64,000 nt of DNA, taken from assembly GCA_028821235.1 (NCBI GenBank), contig JAPPGV010000017.1, positions 1 through 64,000 of the forward strand, given 5' to 3'. Under the pieces are notes generated by a model, which saw only the letters and a list, made by a program, of their open reading frames with translations, was not told where the DNA came from and made no database searches. Shown piece by piece: positions 51,585 through 62,123 of the stretch (the stretch's first letter is position 1; every line of letters starts with the position of its first letter). The translations under genes and the position numbers were made by a program. The DNA is from a bacterium (GTDB taxonomy: Bacteria; Actinomycetota; Acidimicrobiia; Spongiisociales; Spongiisociaceae).

Positions 51585-51860
51585 ATGAACAAACGCGATC
51601 TGGCAGATGTGGTTGCCTACGAGACCGGAACGTCCCGGAGCCGGGCTATGGCGAGCGTCAACGTGGTGTTCGAGACGATCGCCGGGGCGCTCCGGGAGGG
51701 AGCGGACGTCCGGATCACGGGGTTCGGCACCTTCGCGGTGCGGCAGCGCAAGGCTCGGACCGGTCGCAATCCTCGGACCGGTGAGGCAGTCGAGATCCCA
51801 GCCACCAGATCCCCCGCCTTCAAGCCTTCGAAAGCCCTCAAGGACCGTATCAATAACTAG
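51585..51860 (+). CDS. hup: HU-family DNA-binding protein
   Basis: 91 residues, ATG with AGGGAAGC upstream. MNKRDLADVVAYETGTSRSR, the VNVVFETIAGALREGADVRI saddle, GFGTFAVRQRKAR and the arm GRNPRTGEAVEIPATRSPAF, then FKPSKALKD. The arm's Pro that intercalates in DNA is in the RNPRTGE stretch. No long Lys/Ala C-terminal tail as in mycobacterial HupB. Nucleoid compaction. Confidence 0.95.
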   Translation: MNKRDLADVVAYETGTSRSRAMASVNVVFETIAGALREGADVRITGFGTFAVRQRKARTGRNPRTGEAVEIPATRSPAFKPSKALKDRINN

Positions 51861-51885
51861 TTATAGTTGGTAGTCCCTAGTTACT
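51857..51885 (+). repeat. CTAGTTATAG / CTAGTTACTAG element after hup
   Basis: The hup stop (TAG) is inside a run of CTAGTT, GTAGTC and CTAGTTACTAG strings spanning about 30 bases, of the same kind as those after pcrA and tatA. It fills part of the short gap before the convergent SCP2 gene. Confidence 0.4.
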
Positions 51886-51904
51886 AGTGGGTACGAACTG
51901 GAAA

Positions 51905-52294
51905 CTAATACTCCACTTCGAGTCCGGAGACGGCATCCGCGAGATGATCCAGCGCTCGCTGGTTCAGTAGCAGCTTGGCCACGTTGCCCGAGATGGCCAG
52001 CTTCCCGCTGAAGAAGGCGCTCTGGATCTTCAGCGTACCTTGGGATATGGCAGCAGCCGTGGCGTAGTCCGTCCTAACGGTGAGATCCGCCTGCCCCAGG
52101 GTTCCGATCGCCAGGGAGGCGTCATCGTCGGCCACGTCGAGGTAGTAACGGCCGGCAGCCCCATCGGGGACCTGGTCGATCTCGAACTGGACCGAGAACT
52201 CGATGTCCTCAACGGCGCCACCGAAGCCGGGATGGCCGCGCACGGCCTCCGTCACTTGCTCGGCCCACTCGGCGCTCAGGAACCTAACTGCCAC
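51905..52294 (-). CDS. SCP2 sterol-binding-domain protein
   Basis: 129 residues, GTG start with GGAGGTA upstream. IEFSVQFEIDQVPDG, then YYLDVADDDASLAIGT, ADLTVRTDYATAAAISQG, and GKLAISGNVAKLLLNQRAL is the SCP2 fold (lipid-binding tunnel). The actinobacterial stand-alone type is often near lipid or TCA genes. Probably binds an acyl-CoA or lipid. Immediately downstream of sdhB, 24 bases, and likely in that transcript. Confidence 0.87.
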   Translation of the reverse strand: MAVRFLSAEWAEQVTEAVRGHPGFGGAVEDIEFSVQFEIDQVPDGAAGRYYLDVADDDASLAIGTLGQADLTVRTDYATAAAISQGTLKIQSAFFSGKLAISGNVAKLLLNQRALDHLADAVSGLEVEY

Positions 52295-52318
52295 GGGGGC
52301 TACCTCCGGGATTCGCCA

Positions 52319-53080
52319 TCACCGCTGCCCTCCCAGCTTTCGGTTGCGTATCTTGGACAGCAGGTAGTCACGGTTCATCAGGGCGATGTTATCCAGCGAG
52401 ATCCCCTTGGGACAGGCAGGCTCGCATTCGCCGTGGTTGGAACAGGAGCCGAAGTACTCCTCCATGGTCTCCACCATACGCTCGACTCGCATCCAGCGCT
52501 CCGGTTGGCCCTGCGGCAGCAGGTTGAGGTGGGCGACCTTGGCGGCGGTGAAAAGTTGGCCCGCTCCGTTGGGGCAGGCCGCCACGCAGGCCCCGCATCC
52601 GATACATGCCGCCGCGTCCATGGCGGCGTCGGATGTCTCCTTCGGCACCGGCGTCAGGTTCGCCTCGGGCGCTGATCCGGTCGGGGCGCCGATATAGCCG
52701 CCGGCCTCGATGATCCGGTCGAATGCCCCCCGGTCCACCACCAGGTCGCGGACGATAGGGAAGGAGGTGGCCCGCCAGGGCTCGATGACGATGGTGTCAC
52801 CATCCGAGAACTCCCGCATGTGGAGCTGGCAGGTGGCGGTGCTCCCCTGCGGTCCGTGCGCCCGGCCGTCGATCATCAGACCGCACGATCCGCAGATGCC
52901 CTCCCGGCAGTCGTGGTCGAAGGCGATCGGTTCATGACCTGCGGTTACCAGCCGCTCGTTGACAAGGTCGAGCATCTCCAGGAACGACATGTCCTGGTGG
53001 ATGCCGGCGGCCTCGTACGTCTCGAACCGGCCCTCTACTCCCGGACCGTCCTGCCGCCATACCCGCAACGTCAGATGCAT
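52319..53080 (-). CDS. sdhB: Succinate dehydrogenase / fumarate reductase, iron-sulfur subunit
   Basis: 253 residues. The N-terminal 2Fe-2S ferredoxin domain has [15 protein letters not shown] and a later Cys at STATC. The C-terminal helical domain has [16 protein letters not shown] for the 4Fe-4S cluster and [18 protein letters not shown], supplying further cluster ligands. It passes electrons from SdhA flavin to quinone in the membrane subunit. The long 4Fe-4S spacing and the fused-SdhC type make this the single-membrane-subunit (Bacillus/epsilon-like) family. Confidence 0.94.
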   Translation of the reverse strand: MHLTLRVWRQDGPGVEGRFETYEAAGIHQDMSFLEMLDLVNERLVTAGHEPIAFDHDCREGICGSCGLMIDGRAHGPQGSTATCQLHMREFSDGDTIVIEPWRATSFPIVRDLVVDRGAFDRIIEAGGYIGAPTGSAPEANLTPVPKETSDAAMDAAACIGCGACVAACPNGAGQLFTAAKVAHLNLLPQGQPERWMRVERMVETMEEYFGSCSNHGECEPACPKGISLDNIALMNRDYLLSKIRNRKLGGQR

Positions 53081-53090
53081 CCGGTCCCTC

Positions 53091-55001
<1,911 letters not shown>

Positions 55002-55021
55002 GCGGTAGCTCTCCGACCGTC

Positions 55022-55765
55022 CTACGAGACGATGTCCAGGGCGACGCCGACCGGCACGGCCAGGAAACCGGCCACCACCACCGTGGCGAAGGCGTGGGCG
55101 AAGGTCCGGCGGAAACGGTTGAATCGGGGATTGCTGATGCCCAGGCTCTGGAACAGGCTCCACGCCCCGTGCCAGACGTGGAAGGCCAGAGCCACCTGAG
55201 CCGCCACGTACAGGATCCACACCGGCCAGCGGCTCAGGCTCGCGACCAGGTTGTGGTAGACGGACCCGCGGACGAACTCCGGGTTGACAGCTTCGACCCC
55301 CAGGGTCAGGTCCGCCAGATGCCACGCCAGGAAGAGGAGCACGATTACTCCACTCCAGCGCATCGTCCGGCTGGCGTAGCGGGCGGCCAGGTAGTCCCGC
55401 GGTGACTGGTACTTGGTCTCCCTGGCGTCCCGGTTGCTACGGGTCAGCGCCAAGGCGGCGTGGATGTGGATCAGGAAGGCGGCTGCCAGGGGGATCCGCA
55501 GGAACGCCCACAGCACCATGGTGCGGGGGAAGAGGGGTTCGCCCAGATCGCGCAGGCCCTCGCCGTACTCATCGATGCGGAAGGTGCCTCCATGAGCGCC
55601 CTCGAAGACGTGGAGGTTGCCGATCATGTGGCCCAGCACGAACAACAGGAGGACCACGCCGCTGATCGCCATGGCGTACTTCTTGCCGGTGTCGGTGCGG
55701 TAGATGGACACGATCCAGGGTGCCCGCCGGGCCCGCTCGCGTCCGGCTCGCCTCAGGTTGAGCAT
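55022..55765 (-). CDS. sdhC: Succinate dehydrogenase cytochrome b subunit
   Basis: 247 residues with five transmembrane helices (b558 type, SdhC of the single-subunit family). The heme-ligating His residues are in [33 protein letters not shown] and [15 protein letters not shown]. Preceded by [20 protein letters not shown], the family signature. It anchors SdhAB and reduces menaquinone, and is first in the sdhCAB transcript (minus strand). Confidence 0.93.
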   Translation of the reverse strand: MLNLRRAGRERARRAPWIVSIYRTDTGKKYAMAISGVVLLLFVLGHMIGNLHVFEGAHGGTFRIDEYGEGLRDLGEPLFPRTMVLWAFLRIPLAAAFLIHIHAALALTRSNRDARETKYQSPRDYLAARYASRTMRWSGVIVLLFLAWHLADLTLGVEAVNPEFVRGSVYHNLVASLSRWPVWILYVAAQVALAFHVWHGAWSLFQSLGISNPRFNRFRRTFAHAFATVVVAGFLAVPVGVALDIVS

Positions 55766-55844
55766 GGCGCTACCTTACCGGCTCCCCGCCTCCTCCAATG
55801 TGCGCTCGGCGTGCCGTCGCGAGCTTCGTGAGCCGCGGCCGGGC

Positions 55845-55874
55845 TTGACGTCCGGCGCGGGCACCGGTTATATT
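55845..55874 (+). promoter_or_regulatory. Promoter of the whiB-like gene
   Basis: TTGACG (55845-55850), 18-base spacer, TATATT (55869-55874). ATTAC-N6-GTAAT at 55872-55887 is an inverted repeat overlapping the -10/start region, a candidate regulator site. Confidence 0.6.
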
Positions 55875-55913
55875 ACAATGTCGTAATTGCGCGTGTGTAA
55901 GTCGAGGTAGAGG

Positions 55914-56195
55914 TTGCGGCGCGAACTCATTGACGCTCTGGCCGTCGAGCAGGTTGGATGGAAGGAATACGCCAACTGTCTCGGGGCTCATCACGACCTC
56001 TTCTTCCCGGACCGCGGCGCGTCCACTCGGGCTGCCAAGCAGATCTGTGCCGAATGCCAGGTCCGGGTCGACTGCCTCGAGTATGCCGTGACCAGGGGGG
56101 AGAAGTTCGGCATCTGGGGTGGTCTGTCAGAGCGGGAGCGGAGGAAGATCCGCAAGCAGCGAGCAGCCGAGGCACTGCAGCGCGCCGTTTCGTGA
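55914..56195 (+). CDS. WhiB-like Fe-S transcription factor
   Basis: 93 residues with a TTG start and GAGGTAGAGG before it. Four Cys in the Wbl pattern: NCLG (first), ICAECQVRVDC (C-x2-C-x5-C), forming a 4Fe-4S site. The GIWGG turn is followed by LSERERRKIRKQ, the basic DNA-contacting tail. Wbl proteins bind the main sigma factor and respond to redox or development. Which Wbl class this is cannot be fixed from the motif; the short N-terminus and RAAKQICAEC are similar to WhiB1/WhiB2-type proteins. Confidence 0.93.
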   Translation: MRRELIDALAVEQVGWKEYANCLGAHHDLFFPDRGASTRAAKQICAECQVRVDCLEYAVTRGEKFGIWGGLSERERRKIRKQRAAEALQRAVS

Positions 56196-56229
56196 ATATT
56201 TCCCAATTCCTCGGGCTCGCAGTTACAGT

Positions 56230-57546
56230 ATGAGGATGACACCTTCCCCGATTGCCTCCCTTGCCCGCAACCGCGCGCTCTGGCTCCTCTGTGCCTTCGC
56301 GCTCGCCCTGGCCGCCTGTTCCGACGATCCCGAGGAAGTCGCTCCCGACACCACGGCGCCGGATACGACGACTGCGGTAATCCTGGATACGACCACGACC
56401 GCCGCGGCACCGCAGGTGGATACCACCGCGCCGACCACGACCACCACGGTCCCCGACGAGGAGTTTCCTGGGCCGACCGTTCTCGCCTATCTCGAAGAGA
56501 TCCGGAACATCGCCGTGGCCACCGGCCAGGTGGCGCTCGACATGCGAGCGGCCAACAACGACTGGGACAATCGATCGGTAACGGGCGTCACGTATCCCGA
56601 GACGGAGGCGGCCCTCGTGGCCGTCAGGGACCGGACCCGCCAGTTGCGGGACGCTATCGGGTTGGTGGAGCCGCCCACCGAGTTCGGCCTTCCCGTGGAG
56701 CATCAGACGGCTTGGGAGGCCTCCGGCGAGATGGCTGATGCTGCGGTGGAAGCGCTGGCCGGGCTGAGGTCGCCCGATACCGGGGAGCGGCGCCGGGCCG
56801 CGCTCTCCGACTTCATCGTCGCGTTCGAGCGCTTCAACGGAGCAGTGAGCCGCATTGTCGACATCATCGACGTGGGTGGCCCCATCGATCTTCCGACCAT
56901 CACGGTGGCGACCACGGTGGCTACCACCACGACCACTACGACCGCGGCCGCCGCGACGACTGGCACTACTTCCGCAGCTCCCACTACCACCGACGCCACG
57001 ACGACCACCACCACGACCACCTTGCCGGCGGCTGTCGAACACTCAATCGTGGACATCGGAGGAGAAGATACCGACCCGGTCCAACTCTGGCTGACCGTCT
57101 CCGTAGAGACCGGAACGACCAAGGATCAGTTGGCGCAGTTGGGTATACGGCTGGCCACCGAGTACCGGCTCTCACGCGAGTACCAAGCCCTGGTGATCGA
57201 CTTCGTTCGCTTCCCTGAGGGCCATGGCCAGAGCGTCCCCCCGCTCGGCAGATGGACCGACGCGCCCTATGGCGACTGGAACCGGGCCGGCGAGGTGACC
57301 AGGGGCAATTACGATAACCACGAGGTGGTTGACAGGACCATCGAGAAGGACTGGTCGCTGCTGCCCACGGACGAGCAGATGGAAGTCTTCCGTAGGTACC
57401 AAGACTACCGGCTCGCGTACCAGGTCGAGAACGAAGTGTCACCACCCAACTCGGAGTTGATCCCGCTGGCCGCTGCTGCGCTCGGTCTCGAAGAGACGGC
57501 CATTGAGGAGGCGATCGACGCGTGGAGGGCATGGGTCGGGAATTAG
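56230..57546 (+). CDS. Secreted Thr-rich lipoprotein, hypothetical
   Basis: 438 residues from ATG 56230; earlier in-frame starts would run through the whiB-like gene. The signal peptide ends LALAAC (lipobox Cys 30). Two Thr-rich linkers (about 38-75 and 225-272) separate a helical middle domain (LAYLEEIRNIAVATGQVALD...) and a C-terminal domain with EYRLSREYQALVIDFVRF and WNRAGEVTRGNYDNHEVVD. No known enzyme motif found. Similar linkers occur in the 15.6 and 33.3 kb proteins. Surface location expected. Confidence 0.75.
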   Translation: MRMTPSPIASLARNRALWLLCAFALALAACSDDPEEVAPDTTAPDTTTAVILDTTTTAAAPQVDTTAPTTTTTVPDEEFPGPTVLAYLEEIRNIAVATGQVALDMRAANNDWDNRSVTGVTYPETEAALVAVRDRTRQLRDAIGLVEPPTEFGLPVEHQTAWEASGEMADAAVEALAGLRSPDTGERRRAALSDFIVAFERFNGAVSRIVDIIDVGGPIDLPTITVATTVATTTTTTTAAAATTGTTSAAPTTTDATTTTTTTTLPAAVEHSIVDIGGEDTDPVQLWLTVSVETGTTKDQLAQLGIRLATEYRLSREYQALVIDFVRFPEGHGQSVPPLGRWTDAPYGDWNRAGEVTRGNYDNHEVVDRTIEKDWSLLPTDEQMEVFRRYQDYRLAYQVENEVSPPNSELIPLAAAALGLEETAIEEAIDAWRAWVGN

Positions 57547-57633
57547 CCACCACGTTGGTGTGCCGTCCGGAGTGCCCAAGGTGTTGATCGGGCTTCGCTG
57601 TTATCATGCGGTCCAAGGGAAGGGAGACTACGG

Positions 57634-57855
57634 ATGATTCCCAAGATCCAAGGTGGCGAGATCATCGTTATTCTCGTGGTAATCCTGCTCCTGTTCGGCG
57701 CCAGGAAGCTTCCGGAACTGGCGCGTTCGCTCGGCAGCTCGGCTCGAGAGTTCCGTAAGGGAATCGAAGAGGGCCGCACCGAGGAGCAGGACGAGGCAGC
57801 ACCCACCACGACGATCTCCGACTCCAGCACCACCACTTCCGGCACCGAGACTTAG
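57634..57855 (+). CDS. tatA: Sec-independent translocase subunit TatA
   Basis: 73 residues, ATG with GGGAG upstream. A single N-terminal helix (IIVILVVILLLF) is followed by GARKLPELARSLGSSAREFR, the TatA amphipathic helix after the conserved FG hinge, and an acidic/Ser-Thr tail. TatA forms the pore for folded, twin-arginine-tagged proteins. tatC is not in the window. Confidence 0.93.
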   Translation: MIPKIQGGEIIVILVVILLLFGARKLPELARSLGSSAREFRKGIEEGRTEEQDEAAPTTTISDSSTTTSGTET

Positions 57856-57876
57856 TTGTTAGTTGCTAGTTGCTGT
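57853..57876 (+). repeat. TTAGTTGTTAGTTGCTAGTTGC element after tatA
   Basis: Three to four tandem (G/C)TTAGTTG-type units starting within the tatA stop. Closely resembles the element after pcrA. The rest of the 188-base gap (to 58043) holds CTGGCC...GGCCAG and CCACTGACCGCTGACCACCGG strings but no gene. Confidence 0.5.
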
Positions 57877-58043
57877 TGGATTCCACTGACTAGCAGCTGC
57901 TGACGCCCGCAGAAGGGGCCGCTGGCCGCTTTCCAGTGGCCAGACGGTCACCGGGGCCAATCAGATTTACTGCAGCCGTTGAGCCTGGTGGGTTTCCCGG
58001 GTCATTCCTGAGTTACGACATCCACTGACCGCTGACCACCGGA

Positions 58044-58499
58044 TCAGTTCGAAAGGGCGGTCAGGTAGTCCTCGAATTGGCGGGCGACCAGGATCTCCTC
58101 CGATCGGATCACGTCGGTCACGGTCCCGTGAGCGTTCAGCACGAAGGTGGAGCGCATGGCAGCGCCCAAGGAGTCGCTGAAGACACCGTAGGCCTTGGAA
58201 GTCTCCCCGTGTGGCCAGTAGTCGCTCAGCACCGGGTACTCGATCCCTTCCTGCTTGGCCCACGCGTCGTTGGCGAACCGGGTGTCGCAGGTGATGGCTA
58301 CCACATTGGATCCGAGTTCCTCCAGCTGTCCGAGGCTCTCCTGCAGCTCGCAGAGCTCACCCGTGCACACCGAGGTGAACGGGAACGGGATGAACACCAG
58401 CAGGGTCTTGTTGCCGCGCAGGGACTCCAGGGTGATCTGCTCGTTGTTGGTGTCCGGCAGTGAGAAAGCCGGTGCGGGCTGTCCTATCTCGATGGTCAT
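58044..58499 (-). CDS. Peroxiredoxin (AhpE/BCP type)
   Basis: 151 residues, ATG with AGGAG upstream. Thioredoxin fold: IEIGQPAPAFSLPDTNNEQI, then LLVFIPFPFTSVCTGELCEL, with the peroxidatic Cys in the SVCTGE loop and Pro/Thr before it. The second Cys four residues on (ELC) resembles the atypical AhpE/Bcp arrangement. VVAITCDTRFANDAW and STFVLNAHGTV complete the fold. Reduces H2O2 or organic peroxides. Confidence 0.93.
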   Translation of the reverse strand: MTIEIGQPAPAFSLPDTNNEQITLESLRGNKTLLVFIPFPFTSVCTGELCELQESLGQLEELGSNVVAITCDTRFANDAWAKQEGIEYPVLSDYWPHGETSKAYGVFSDSLGAAMRSTFVLNAHGTVTDVIRSEEILVARQFEDYLTALSN

Positions 58500-58553
58500 G
58501 TCACTCCTCGTTGGGTTGGAATCCGGGCAATACTATCGGCGGCGCACGAGCCC

Positions 58554-59648
58554 TCAGCCGGTGAAGGGGTCGTCCAGCAGGACCCTTGCGGCCCATCCGG
58601 TCACGTCATCGAGTTCCTGCGGAGAGGGCAGGTTGTCAACGCCTTGCCAGATCCTCCGCACTGCTGCCGGGCCCCAGCGCGTAGCCACCTCGGCACAGAA
58701 CTCGGCGCCCCTGCCGTGGACCCCTGCTGACGGGGAGGTCCGGAGGGTTCCGGCGAACTCGGAGCGATCTCCCCGGGTCGCCAGATGTTCTGCCATGGCG
58801 GATCGGATGTTCGTGAGGTCCGGGAGCAACCCGGCCGAGGCTTGTTCGACCAGGTAGGCGCCGTACCCCTCTACCATCGTCATGGCGGTATGAGCCTCCT
58901 CCAGCAGCGTCTCGTTCATCCCCCCTCCGAACAGGGCGCTCATCCCGCCCGGTTGGCCGAAGGCCTCCTCCAGACGGGCCGGGTCGGTGAGGGCCTCCTG
59001 CCAGATGCCGAGCGCGCCGGCGTCGAGCTCCATCGAACTCACCACCGATCCGAACAGATCGATCAGATGAGGCCGCACCCACGGTTGGCCGAGTAGGGCC
59101 TCGTGGACCGACTCGTGGAATGCCACCCACAACCTGACCTGGCGGGGATCGAGTCCGTGCTCCGAGGCGAAGCTTTCGGTGTTCGGGATATGGAAGGTGA
59201 TACCGACCGGCTCGGCTGCCGGCAGCCCGGTATCGAACGATCCGAGCGCCTGCGTGCTGAGCATTCCTGCCAGGGCACCCGCGTTCATGCCCAGTAGCGC
59301 CGGGCCGAGGGGTTTCATCAGCCCGCCGAGCGGGCCGGATCCCATCCCGTCCAGGCGGTCCGCCATAGGATCGACCAGGTAGCGGAAGGAGCGGAGGTGA
59401 AGGCGGGCCCACTCCTTCCGACCGACCAGGACGGGCTCGAGGGTCGGATCGGTGGCCAGGCCGGTGGATGCGGGGACCTTCAACTGGACCAGGCGGGCCA
59501 GCTCCAGGTATTCGTCTGCAATCCAGGGATCGATGGGCTCGGGGTCGCCCGAGACATGGCAGGCGAGTTGCTCTGCCAGCGCCCAGTTGACGGGGCCCGG
59601 CCGGCTGAGCAGCTTCATGAGCTCGTCGAGGAGGTTGCGATCCGTCAT
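58554..59648 (-). CDS. Zinc-dependent metalloprotease-like protein (DUF2342 family)
   Basis: 364 residues, ATG after GGAGGG. LWVAFHESVHEALLGQPWVR contains an HExxH zinc site (HESVH). The N-terminal PVNWALAEQLACHVSG and the later LEEAHTAMTMVEGYGAYLVE, with a Glu as likely third ligand, match the actinobacterial family (TIGR03624/TIGR03883) annotated as putative hydrolase or F420-associated. Substrate unknown. Not obviously secreted. Confidence 0.85.
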   Translation of the reverse strand: MTDRNLLDELMKLLSRPGPVNWALAEQLACHVSGDPEPIDPWIADEYLELARLVQLKVPASTGLATDPTLEPVLVGRKEWARLHLRSFRYLVDPMADRLDGMGSGPLGGLMKPLGPALLGMNAGALAGMLSTQALGSFDTGLPAAEPVGITFHIPNTESFASEHGLDPRQVRLWVAFHESVHEALLGQPWVRPHLIDLFGSVVSSMELDAGALGIWQEALTDPARLEEAFGQPGGMSALFGGGMNETLLEEAHTAMTMVEGYGAYLVEQASAGLLPDLTNIRSAMAEHLATRGDRSEFAGTLRTSPSAGVHGRGAEFCAEVATRWGPAAVRRIWQGVDNLPSPQELDDVTGWAARVLLDDPFTG

Positions 59649-59748
59649 TGCCGCCCTCCTATACGATGGCTCCGCCGCTCTCTCCGAGGCTAGCGGTGTC
59701 CCTGCATAATGGCCTGTCCGCTGTCAAAGCACGGTCGCCCGCCGTTCC

Positions 59749-59775
59749 CATAGAATCCATCCCATGGAATCTATG
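59749..59775 (+). promoter_or_regulatory. Inverted repeat spanning the moaE start codon
   Basis: CATAGAATCCAT (59749-59760) and ATGGAATCTATG (59764-59775), three-base centre CCC, one mismatch. The moaE ATG is the first codon of the right arm, so the hairpin could hide it, or the DNA palindrome could be an operator. Confidence 0.45.
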
Positions 59776-60210
59776 CATCCGCGGGAGCGGGTTCGGTGCC
59801 GCGTGAGGGTCTCCGCCCGACCTATCGATCCGCGTGCCCTGGTCGGCGAGGTGAGCGGCCCGCAGAGCGGGGCCATCGCCCTCTTCCTGGGCACCGTGCG
59901 GGATCATTCCCCAGGCAGGCAGGGGATCACCCACCTGGAATACGAGGCCTACGAGGCCCATGTCGTCGGCCGGATCGAGGAGATCGTGGAAGAGGCCACG
60001 GCTCGCTGGCCCATCAACGGGGTGGTGGTCGAGCACCGGGTCGGTCGAGTGGAGTTGGCCGAGGCATCGGTGGCCGTCGCCGTCGCCTGTGCGCACCGCG
60101 CCGAGGCGTTCGAAGCCGCCCGCTACCTGATCGACGAGCTCAAGTCCCGCGCCCCCATCTGGAAGAAGGAGGTCTGGCCAGGGGGAGAGGCCTGGTCCCC
60201 GGGCTCGTAG
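59764..60210 (+). CDS. moaE: Molybdopterin synthase catalytic subunit
   Basis: 148 residues. GAIALFLGTVRDHSPGRQ, then LEYEAYEAHVV, VVVEHRVGRVELAEASVAVAV, and the active-site KSRAPIWKKEVWPGGEAW. Transfers sulfur from MoaD thiocarboxylate to precursor Z, making molybdopterin. No moaD nearby. ATG 59764 is used (ATG 59773 also in frame); there is no good ribosome site, and a palindrome covers the start. Confidence 0.94.
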   Translation: MESMHPRERVRCRVRVSARPIDPRALVGEVSGPQSGAIALFLGTVRDHSPGRQGITHLEYEAYEAHVVGRIEEIVEEATARWPINGVVVEHRVGRVELAEASVAVAVACAHRAEAFEAARYLIDELKSRAPIWKKEVWPGGEAWSPGS

Positions 60211-60218
60211 TCTAGTTT

Positions 60219-60806
60219 CTAGAGACGTCCCACCAGTTTCCAGGCGATGGGCGTGGCACCGGCGGCTAGCAGGATCTTGATGGTGTCGCCGATGAGGAAC
60301 GGGGCCATCCCCTTCTCGACTCCCTCCACGAGGCCCCACGAGAACGTGTACATGAGCCAGGCTATGCCCAGGGCGTAGATGATGAGGTTGCCGGTCAGGA
60401 AGGTGCCGACCGAGGTGGCCAGGCGGCGATCGTGGTGTTGTTCGGCGAGGTAACCCGTCACGTAGGCCGCCAGAATGAACCCCACCAGGTACCCGCCGGT
60501 AGCTCCGGTGGCCACTTCCCAGCCGCCTGCCCCGCCGGCGTAGAAGGGAAGCCCGATCGCCCCGAGAGCTACGTATAGCAACTGGCTGGCGGCCCCCTCG
60601 CGAGCTCCGAGAACCGCACCGGTCAGGAGCACCGCGAATGTCTGGCCCGTGATCGGAACGGGTGTGAAGCCCAGTTGGATCCGGATCTGGGCACAGGCCG
60701 CGGTCAGCAGGGCGAAGGCCACGACCCGGACGGCGGTGGCGACGCGTGCGTCCATGTTCCCGAGCGGGATGATCCGGGCGGAAAGCACCTCGGGCTGGTA
60801 GCTCAT
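60219..60806 (-). CDS. bioY: Biotin transporter BioY
   Basis: 195 residues, ATG with AAGGAG. Six hydrophobic helices. IRIQLGFTPVPITGQTFAVLLTGAVLG and the GAIGLPFYAGGAGG segment, then TGGYLVGFILAAYVTG are the S-component (ECF-type) biotin-binding signatures. Could work alone or with an ECF ATPase module encoded elsewhere. No biotin-synthesis genes in the window, which suggests uptake. Confidence 0.93.
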   Translation of the reverse strand: MSYQPEVLSARIIPLGNMDARVATAVRVVAFALLTAACAQIRIQLGFTPVPITGQTFAVLLTGAVLGAREGAASQLLYVALGAIGLPFYAGGAGGWEVATGATGGYLVGFILAAYVTGYLAEQHHDRRLATSVGTFLTGNLIIYALGIAWLMYTFSWGLVEGVEKGMAPFLIGDTIKILLAAGATPIAWKLVGRL

Positions 60807-60977
60807 TGATGGGCTCCTTGGTGTTGACTGGGCTTTGGACTCGGTCGGGCCGGGCCGGGTTTCATGACCATCGGAACACGACAGTTGGGTAACCGGTGTG
60901 GACCGGGGCGCGGTGACAGGCTACCGGGTGTGGATGATCCGGTATGCAAGGCCGGTGGGTAATCTCGATCAGGTCCT

Positions 60978-62060
60978 ATGCAAGACCCTCCCGAGACTTC
61001 CCCGAGTCGTGTGGCTCCTGCCGGCCGCGAGGGCTCCCCGCAGCCCCCGGACCGCTTCTGGCCGTTGGCCGCAGCGGTCGGGCTGGTCTGTACGGCCGTG
61101 GCAGCCGGACTCCTGTGGTTCGTCACGGTGCCCTACTACGCGATGTGGCCCGGGCCGATCGGAGAGGTCGTCGACTACGTGACCGTCGAGGACGGTCACG
61201 CAGTCCATCCGTTGAACGGGGATCTCTACCTGTTGACGGTGAGCCTCCAGGAGGTGAACGCGTATGCCCTGATGGAGGGCTGGCTCGATCCCGGTATTGA
61301 CGTGGTACCGCGAGCTCTGATCCGCCCGGAGGGTGTCACGCCCGAGGAGCATCGGGAGCGGAACCTTCAGATGATGGACGACTCCGTGGACAGCGCCATC
61401 CTGGCCGCGCTCGACTACCTGGGGGTTCCGGTGGAGCGCGCCGAGGACGGGGTCCTGGTCGTCTCGGTGTTGGAGAGCGGGCCGGCGGTCGGGATCCTCG
61501 AGGCCGGTGATGTGGTCGTGGGGGTGGAGCACGCGCCGGTGGATACCATCCAGGAGGCCACGGACGCGATCGGCTCCCGGAAGATCGGCGATGCCGTGGT
61601 GCTGAGCATCCTGAGGCAGGGTGAGCGTTACGACCTCGAGGTCACCCTGGGCGAACATCCGGATGAGCCCGGTCGGCCCATGGTGGGGATCGGACTGGGC
61701 GACTACACACCTCGCGCGGAGTTACCCTTCGAGATCGACATCGACCGGGCTACCTCCGGGGGTGGTCCGTCGGCGGGCATGATGTATGCCCTGGGCTTGA
61801 TCGACCTGCTCACGGAAGAGGATCTCGTCCGGGGGAACATCATCGCCGGTACCGGCACCATCTCGTCCGACGGGCATGTGGGGCCGGTAGGAGGCGTCCG
61901 CCAGAAGGTCATCGCCGCCCAGAACGCCGGGGCCCGTTACATCCTGGTGCCGCAGCAGAACTACCCGGATGCGGTGGCGGCCGGGTGGGATGGTGTCGAG
62001 ATTCTGGCTGTCTCCTCGATCGAGGAGGCGGTGGAGGCGGTGAGGGCGCTGCCGGTCTGA
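60978..62060 (+). CDS. YlbL-type Lon protease/PDZ-domain membrane protein
   Basis: 360 residues. One N-terminal transmembrane helix (about 28-50), then an extracytoplasmic DUF-like strand region starting WPGPIGEVVDYV. The PDZ domain contains VSVLESGPAVGILEAGDVVVGVE. The C-terminal S16 (Lon) peptidase core has the catalytic Ser in GGGPSAGMMYALGLI and the Lys in VRQKVIAAQ, with GTISSDGHVGPVGGV between. Secreted/anchored Lon-like proteases of this type are common in Actinobacteria and Firmicutes. Substrate unknown. Confidence 0.92.
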   Translation: MQDPPETSPSRVAPAGREGSPQPPDRFWPLAAAVGLVCTAVAAGLLWFVTVPYYAMWPGPIGEVVDYVTVEDGHAVHPLNGDLYLLTVSLQEVNAYALMEGWLDPGIDVVPRALIRPEGVTPEEHRERNLQMMDDSVDSAILAALDYLGVPVERAEDGVLVVSVLESGPAVGILEAGDVVVGVEHAPVDTIQEATDAIGSRKIGDAVVLSILRQGERYDLEVTLGEHPDEPGRPMVGIGLGDYTPRAELPFEIDIDRATSGGGPSAGMMYALGLIDLLTEEDLVRGNIIAGTGTISSDGHVGPVGGVRQKVIAAQNAGARYILVPQQNYPDAVAAGWDGVEILAVSSIEEAVEAVRALPV

Positions 62061-62082
62061 TTTCACCCCCGCCACGCGGAAC

Positions 62083-62122
62083 TTATCCCCAAGATGCGGA
62101 TCGCGGGGTAGAGTTATCCACA
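62083..62122 (+). promoter_or_regulatory. Two DnaA-box-like sites ahead of the DivIVA-like gene
   Basis: TTATCCCCA (62083-62091, one mismatch) and TTATCCACA (62114-62122, full consensus) in the same orientation, 31 bases apart. The second ends just before the ATG at 62124. Confidence 0.5.
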
Positions 62123-62123
62123 T

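Noticed and set aside
62083-62122. Chromosomal replication origin
   Set aside because: Only two DnaA-box-like sites, no AT-rich unwinding element, and no dnaA, dnaN or rpmH nearby.
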